38,475 nucleotides of DNA, taken from NCBI GenBank assembly GCA_022969215.1, contig JALJPA010000017.1, positions 1 to 38,475 of the forward strand, in the 5' to 3' direction. Below are positions 34,544 to 38,475 of the stretch, one piece after another. The DNA is from Colwellia sp. (GTDB lineage Bacteria > Pseudomonadota > Gammaproteobacteria > Enterobacterales > Alteromonadaceae). The notes beneath the pieces were generated by a model. It saw nothing but the letters and a program-made list of their open reading frames with translations, was not told where the DNA came from and searched no databases. Each line of letters opens with the position of its first letter. Position 1 is the first letter of the stretch. Made by a program: the position numbers and the translations under genes.

Positions 34544-36208
34544 TCAATATCCCATTACTCCAACGTCTTCATAATCGTCAAAATCATCATCGTAGTCATC
34601 ACTAGAGTCTACCACATAACCACCCATAAACCCTAAAACGAGGTATTGCTCTGCGTCTGCTGGGTGTGAGTATTTGTTTTTATCTGGTTTATCTTTATAT
34701 CGTTCTTCGCCCGACATTTGCATTCGCTTGTACTGGTAGCCGCCTATTTTACCTTTACGTATCATTGGGCAGCTACGGCTAACTAAATAACCTGGTTCAC
34801 CTTCTACCATTTTAATTAAGTATGAGTTTACAGCGTCTATTCGTCTTGTCGGGTCGTTGGTTGGTGCTTTCTCTGTTTCAAAGCCCATATTCAACGGTTG
34901 TAGTATGTCGCCATCTTCGTTTAGTACGCTTTCTCCATCCTCGTTGTATTCAATGTATTCATCATTAAGGATATTCATTGCGCTTTTAGCTTCTGCCTCG
35001 CCTCGTCCTGCTCCTGCTGGATCGATATAACTAAACGCTATCTTCATGCCGTAAAAGTTTCTTTGCAAAAATGGCTTTACGATGTCACGGGCAAACTGTC
35101 TTACTCCCATGTCCTCAGATACCATTTCAGCGATAATTCTTAACTGTCCACGTTCTGTTTGCTGTCCAATAATACATGTTGGTGTAAGTCCACCATCCCA
35201 GCCCAAGCCGATTGGCAAGTCTTCAAGTATCTTTAATGGTTTTTCAGGGCAATGAATTCTATCGTTGTATTGTGGGTAAACTGGCTTGCCATCTTTGATT
35301 GTTCCATAGTTACCCATGATCATTACATTTATATGATCTTCTGAATTGCCGGCTAACATGTCTCGATAGTATTTGTATCCACCTGGTAGAAACTTAATGT
35401 TTTCAGCTAGAGGGTTATCAATGTAATTATCACCCTCCTTGAGAAATGGTGCAGGACCACGGAAAAAGTCAAATATCTCTGTCACTGCTCTTTTCGCCTC
35501 TGCTGACTTGTTTGATTTCAAGCATCCATCTTCAGCGAGTTGATACCACCAATGATCGTCCTCTGGTGGGTTTGTATCCATTAGTAAAGCTTTGCGGGTG
35601 CATGGTTTATATTTTGGCGTGCCATCCTTGTTGAAGGTGACGTTGCCGCTTGAGTCTAGTTCTTTTGGTGCTGAGTATGTTAGTTCGCCGTTGTTATCGT
35701 AAACATCAGTATAACCGTCAATTTGTGAAGGATAACGACCTATTCGTTCACGTGCTGCTTTGACTAGTGCATATGGTAGTTCACGTGCTTCATTGAGGAA
35801 TACACCCGTTAATTCTAATGATAGGAGCTTTTTAACATCGTCTGGCCTATCCACCGATACAAACATACACAAAGCTTCGACAGTTGTTCCGTCCGCTAGT
35901 GGGTATTTAATCATGCCCCTGATAGGTTTCATTGTGATACTGCAAACGTCCCACGGTAACCATTGTTTGAATGTTGCCAGTGTTGTGGATTCTAATTGGT
36001 CGTAAGTGTTGCGGAATATACCCCATTTAGTTTTACGTATACCGTCACTGTTTGGTTCCTGTAATACTGCTAGCCTGTGAATCTCATTGATACACATTAC
36101 TGACTTGCCGTTACCTACTGGACCAAGAACGCCCCGAACAACTTTGTTAGAGGCGTGAAACTTTGCACCCGTTGGCGATGCTATGTAGTTGATAGTTGTT
36201 ATAATCAT
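34544..36208 (-). CDS. terL: Terminase large subunit
   Basis: Walker A GPVGNGKS, Walker B-like LTGVFLNEAREL, nuclease region with AFSYIDPAGAGRGEAEAKSAMNIL. Confidence 0.9.
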   Translation of the reverse strand: MIITTINYIASPTGAKFHASNKVVRGVLGPVGNGKSVMCINEIHRLAVLQEPNSDGIRKTKWGIFRNTYDQLESTTLATFKQWLPWDVCSITMKPIRGMIKYPLADGTTVEALCMFVSVDRPDDVKKLLSLELTGVFLNEARELPYALVKAARERIGRYPSQIDGYTDVYDNNGELTYSAPKELDSSGNVTFNKDGTPKYKPCTRKALLMDTNPPEDDHWWYQLAEDGCLKSNKSAEAKRAVTEIFDFFRGPAPFLKEGDNYIDNPLAENIKFLPGGYKYYRDMLAGNSEDHINVMIMGNYGTIKDGKPVYPQYNDRIHCPEKPLKILEDLPIGLGWDGGLTPTCIIGQQTERGQLRIIAEMVSEDMGVRQFARDIVKPFLQRNFYGMKIAFSYIDPAGAGRGEAEAKSAMNILNDEYIEYNEDGESVLNEDGDILQPLNMGFETEKAPTNDPTRRIDAVNSYLIKMVEGEPGYLVSRSCPMIRKGKIGGYQYKRMQMSGEERYKDKPDKNKYSHPADAEQYLVLGFMGGYVVDSSDDYDDDFDDYEDVGVMGY

Positions 36209-36263
36209 TCACCTTTCATTATATAACAGCGTGTATTTAGATACTTTACGTATGTTTATTCAG

Positions 36264-36689
36264 TTATTTTGTATTTTTATTCTGGTTTGAATTGCCAAAG
36301 TCCATGTTAAACGTGACAACTTCGCCTGAATGTTCAACCTCTTGTTTGTCGCGCCATGCTAGTTCGTCAACGTCCATTTTACCAAAGCGGTTTTTCATGT
36401 TGAATATCCAGGATACAGCGTTGAAGTTTTCGACTTGACCGAATGCGGCTTTGCGCCCTATTTGCTCCCACTTGCCCTTAGAAAAGTGTAAGCCTTTCTT
36501 TACGGACTCTAAAAACTCAGGGTGCTGGGTTTGCCAATTTAGGAATGTTTGAAAGCAACAGTTAAGCTCTAGGCATACTTCTGCCTTGCTTGCTCCTTCT
36601 CTCATTAGATTTACTACTATGTCACAATGTGATTCTTCGTACTTAGTTGGTGCTCCACCTAAGTTTTTTACAGCCTTTTCTTTAGCCAT
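36264..36689 (-). CDS. terS: Terminase small subunit
   Basis: GGAPTKYEESHCDIVVNLMREGASKAEVCLELNCCFQTFLNWQTQHPEFLESVKKG. Confidence 0.8.
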   Translation of the reverse strand: MAKEKAVKNLGGAPTKYEESHCDIVVNLMREGASKAEVCLELNCCFQTFLNWQTQHPEFLESVKKGLHFSKGKWEQIGRKAAFGQVENFNAVSWIFNMKNRFGKMDVDELAWRDKQEVEHSGEVVTFNMDFGNSNQNKNTK

Positions 36690-36734
36690 AATATATCCTC
36701 TATTTGATTTACGTTAAATTGTATCATAAATAGG

Positions 36735-36758
36735 AAAGCTTGTCATTTGGCAAGCTTT
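36735..36758. terminator. Hairpin upstream of the terminase operon
   Basis: AAAGCTTG-TCATTTGG-CAAGCTTT. Confidence 0.45.
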
Positions 36759-36824
36759 TATGGTGTTACTGTGTGTTTATTTTACCCTGGAATTTTAATA
36801 CTTCCTCCCCATCTAAATTAAATA

Positions 36825-37187
36825 TTAAATCCAATCAAAGCAATCAGCAGGATCATCTACAAATCGCTTTACCTTTATGGTTTCGCACTCGTCCAAAATA
36901 GCTTTGGCCAGTCTATGCCTACCATCAATAATACACCCATCTTCATTCATTAATATTGGGCATGATAGATCAGCATCGTTTACCATTTTTACATGCTCTA
37001 AAAAGCTTCTAAAAGAGTCTTTGCACATACTTCCATATGACATATAAATCTCACTGAGTTTGATCTCTTTTACAGGCAAATCTTTTGATAGCCTTATCGC
37101 CTCATGAACATAATACTTCTTGGTTCTTGTTTCGTAACATTGGATTTCATCAAATTCCCATTGTTTTTTAATTTCAACCTTTGACAT
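36825..37187 (-). CDS. ParB-N / Srx-like domain protein
   Basis: SCPILMNEDGCIIDGRHRLAKAILDECETIKVKRF. Confidence 0.65.
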   Translation of the reverse strand: MSKVEIKKQWEFDEIQCYETRTKKYYVHEAIRLSKDLPVKEIKLSEIYMSYGSMCKDSFRSFLEHVKMVNDADLSCPILMNEDGCIIDGRHRLAKAILDECETIKVKRFVDDPADCFDWI

Positions 37188-37291
37188 TACTCACACTCTC
37201 TAATTAAATTATCTCTGTACATGCACGGGATAGCATGCCTAATTGAACTTGATAAAAAGTTAAGTTTGAATCTTTGATTGTTATTTACCAT
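37187..37291 (-). CDS. 34-aa micro-ORF missed by the track
   Basis: MVNNNQRFKLNFLSSSIRHAIPCMYRDNLIRECE; overlaps start and stop of its neighbours. Confidence 0.4.
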   Translation of the reverse strand: MVNNNQRFKLNFLSSSIRHAIPCMYRDNLIRECE

Positions 37292-37424
37292 TACTATATT
37301 CCTCATCTATTTTCGAGCAACTAAAGCCAGGCAATTCAACCTTTGCTAATATCTCTTCTGGCTTGGCTGTCCATAAAAGCATTACTATTATTGTGGCTAC
37401 AAGTAAACAGTTAAAAGCTTTCAT
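37281..37424 (-). CDS. 47-aa protein with N-terminal TM / signal anchor, missed by the track
   Basis: MKAFNCLLVATIIVMLLWTAKPEEILAKVELPGFSCSKIDEEYSNGK; ATGA overlap with upstream stop. Confidence 0.55.
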   Translation of the reverse strand: MKAFNCLLVATIIVMLLWTAKPEEILAKVELPGFSCSKIDEEYSNGK

Positions 37425-37864
37425 GAGGCTATCTCCTTCCTGATAATAGGCAACCAACCCTTTAATTTGTCATCGATAAAATATTCTACTCTGTCTTCGG
37501 TTATGTTGTGTTTAACTGATAATAAATTAAAGTGAAATTCGTCACTGACCAACTCACTATTATCACAAATAAACGCTCTAATCATTTCAGAGTCAAAACA
37601 TGAACCATGATAAACAGGCGTCGAACAATCATTTATCCAAACCGTTAGCTCACTATTCAGAGCATCATTCAAGGCACGTGCAATAAATTCAGGCTCGTCC
37701 CTTTCTATTTGATGCCACCGCTGGAATAGTTTTGTTGCTATGTCTAGTTTTATTGTTGCGCAATCAAAAACTAGTTCGTCGTTAGTTATAAATGCGACAC
37801 AAAATTTTAGAGTGTCAGATATAAGATCAATTCTCTGTGCTTTTTTATCATAAATTACTTTCAT
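37421..37864 (-). CDS. Hypothetical protein (start re-assigned to MKVIYDKK)
   Basis: AAAGGAGC Shine-Dalgarno upstream of the ATG at 37864. Confidence 0.5.
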   Translation of the reverse strand: MKVIYDKKAQRIDLISDTLKFCVAFITNDELVFDCATIKLDIATKLFQRWHQIERDEPEFIARALNDALNSELTVWINDCSTPVYHGSCFDSEMIRAFICDNSELVSDEFHFNLLSVKHNITEDRVEYFIDDKLKGWLPIIRKEIAS

Positions 37865-37883
37865 TTTGCTTGCTCCTTTAGTT

Positions 37884-38195
37884 TTAATTAAAAAATATCC
37901 ATGCAATAGCGTATGACACCGCACCAAGTGCGGCACCCATAAAGAAATGTGTAGCTAGTCCGCTACCAAGTCCATTCCAAATAGAAATACAACCGTGCCT
38001 CTTCACGTTGTTAGCCTCATACAAATCAAAGCTGTCGCTTATCTCGCTGAATTTAAACCCATCATCCATAAGACTAACAGTAAACTTTGTCTTTCTCTGC
38101 TCAAACTCAGCTACGGTATGCATACGATTGTCATCAATCCAAATGCTAACCCTGTCATATAGTGGCATTTCGCCTGTTCTGTCATCGTGACTCAT
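37884..38195 (-). CDS. Protein with C-terminal TM segment
   Basis: HFFMGAALGAVSYAIAWIFF. Confidence 0.5.
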   Translation of the reverse strand: MSHDDRTGEMPLYDRVSIWIDDNRMHTVAEFEQRKTKFTVSLMDDGFKFSEISDSFDLYEANNVKRHGCISIWNGLGSGLATHFFMGAALGAVSYAIAWIFFN

Positions 38196-38475
38196 AAGTC
38201 CTCACCCGTTAATTTAAAGTGTTTAGCTATTGCTATTGCGTCGCCTTTGGTTATACCGAAAAATGAATCTCCAAGTTCGAAATTTAAATCCCCATCTGCG
38301 TCTATAGCCCTAACACTGGGGTGCCTGTCTTCAAACTCATACTTCTGAATATCGAACCTTTCACTCATTTTAAATTGAACACCATCAAAACCAGCGTCAT
38401 CTATGCTGTAATCAGCAACATCGCCATCATCATCTTCAACTGTCCCTCCTAATAAAGTATATTCCTTTCCCTCAG
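38192..38475 (-). CDS. 3' part of an ORF entering from the right edge
   Basis: ...EGKEYTLLGGTVEDDDGDVADYSIDDAGFDGVQFKMSERFDIQKYEFEDRHPSVRAIDADGDLNFELGDSFFGITKGDAIAIAKHFKLTGEDL*; ATGA overlap with the next gene. Confidence 0.65.
   Translation of the reverse strand, partial: EGKEYTLLGGTVEDDDGDVADYSIDDAGFDGVQFKMSERFDIQKYEFEDRHPSVRAIDADGDLNFELGDSFFGITKGDAIAIAKHFKLTGEDL

Noticed and set aside
1-38475. Integrase, CI-type repressor, or CRISPR array
   Set aside because: No ORF with tyrosine/serine recombinase or repressor-peptidase motifs and no regular repeat-spacer pattern was seen

Overview
The window looks like most or all of the genome of a tailed phage or prophage with P22-like (podovirus-type) organisation. 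Nearly all genes are on the minus strand: an early/accessory block at about 15-12217 and a structural/packaging block at about 15860-36689. A short rightward operon (12390-15783) sits between them. The structural block, in minus-strand order, contains small and large terminase, portal, a GroES-like co-chaperonin, scaffold, a decoration-type protein, major capsid, several head proteins, gp4-like and gp10-like head-completion proteins, a short coiled-coil gp26-like needle candidate, gp14-like, gp7-, gp20- and gp16-like ejection proteins, and a tailspike-like protein. The early block carries lambda O/P-like replication genes, a T4-type lysozyme, a DNA methyltransferase, HNH and T5orf172/GIY-YIG nucleases, YopX, a Fis/NinH-like HTH protein and many small ORFs. 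The rightward operon carries RecT, a YqaJ/lambda-exo-like nuclease, a MazG-like pyrophosphohydrolase and an exported YfiM-like protein. I saw no integrase, CI-type repressor, holin, tRNA or CRISPR. The observations I rate highest are: (1) a roughly 260-nt non-coding segment at 1874-2134 closed by a 24-bp helix whose only three deviations are G-U pairs specific to the transcribed (minus) strand; (2) a helical, non-OB-looking early protein ending in an SSB-like tail, DFDEDVPF; (3) a phage GroES-like gene between portal and scaffold; (4) back-to-back early promoters sharing one -35 element next to a GCAACAT dyad; (5) a structured non-coding gap at about 7811-8304, partly hidden by a probably spurious ORF; and (6) several coupled micro-ORFs under 60 aa that the supplied track missed. 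All homology calls come from reading motifs by eye; no database search was run.
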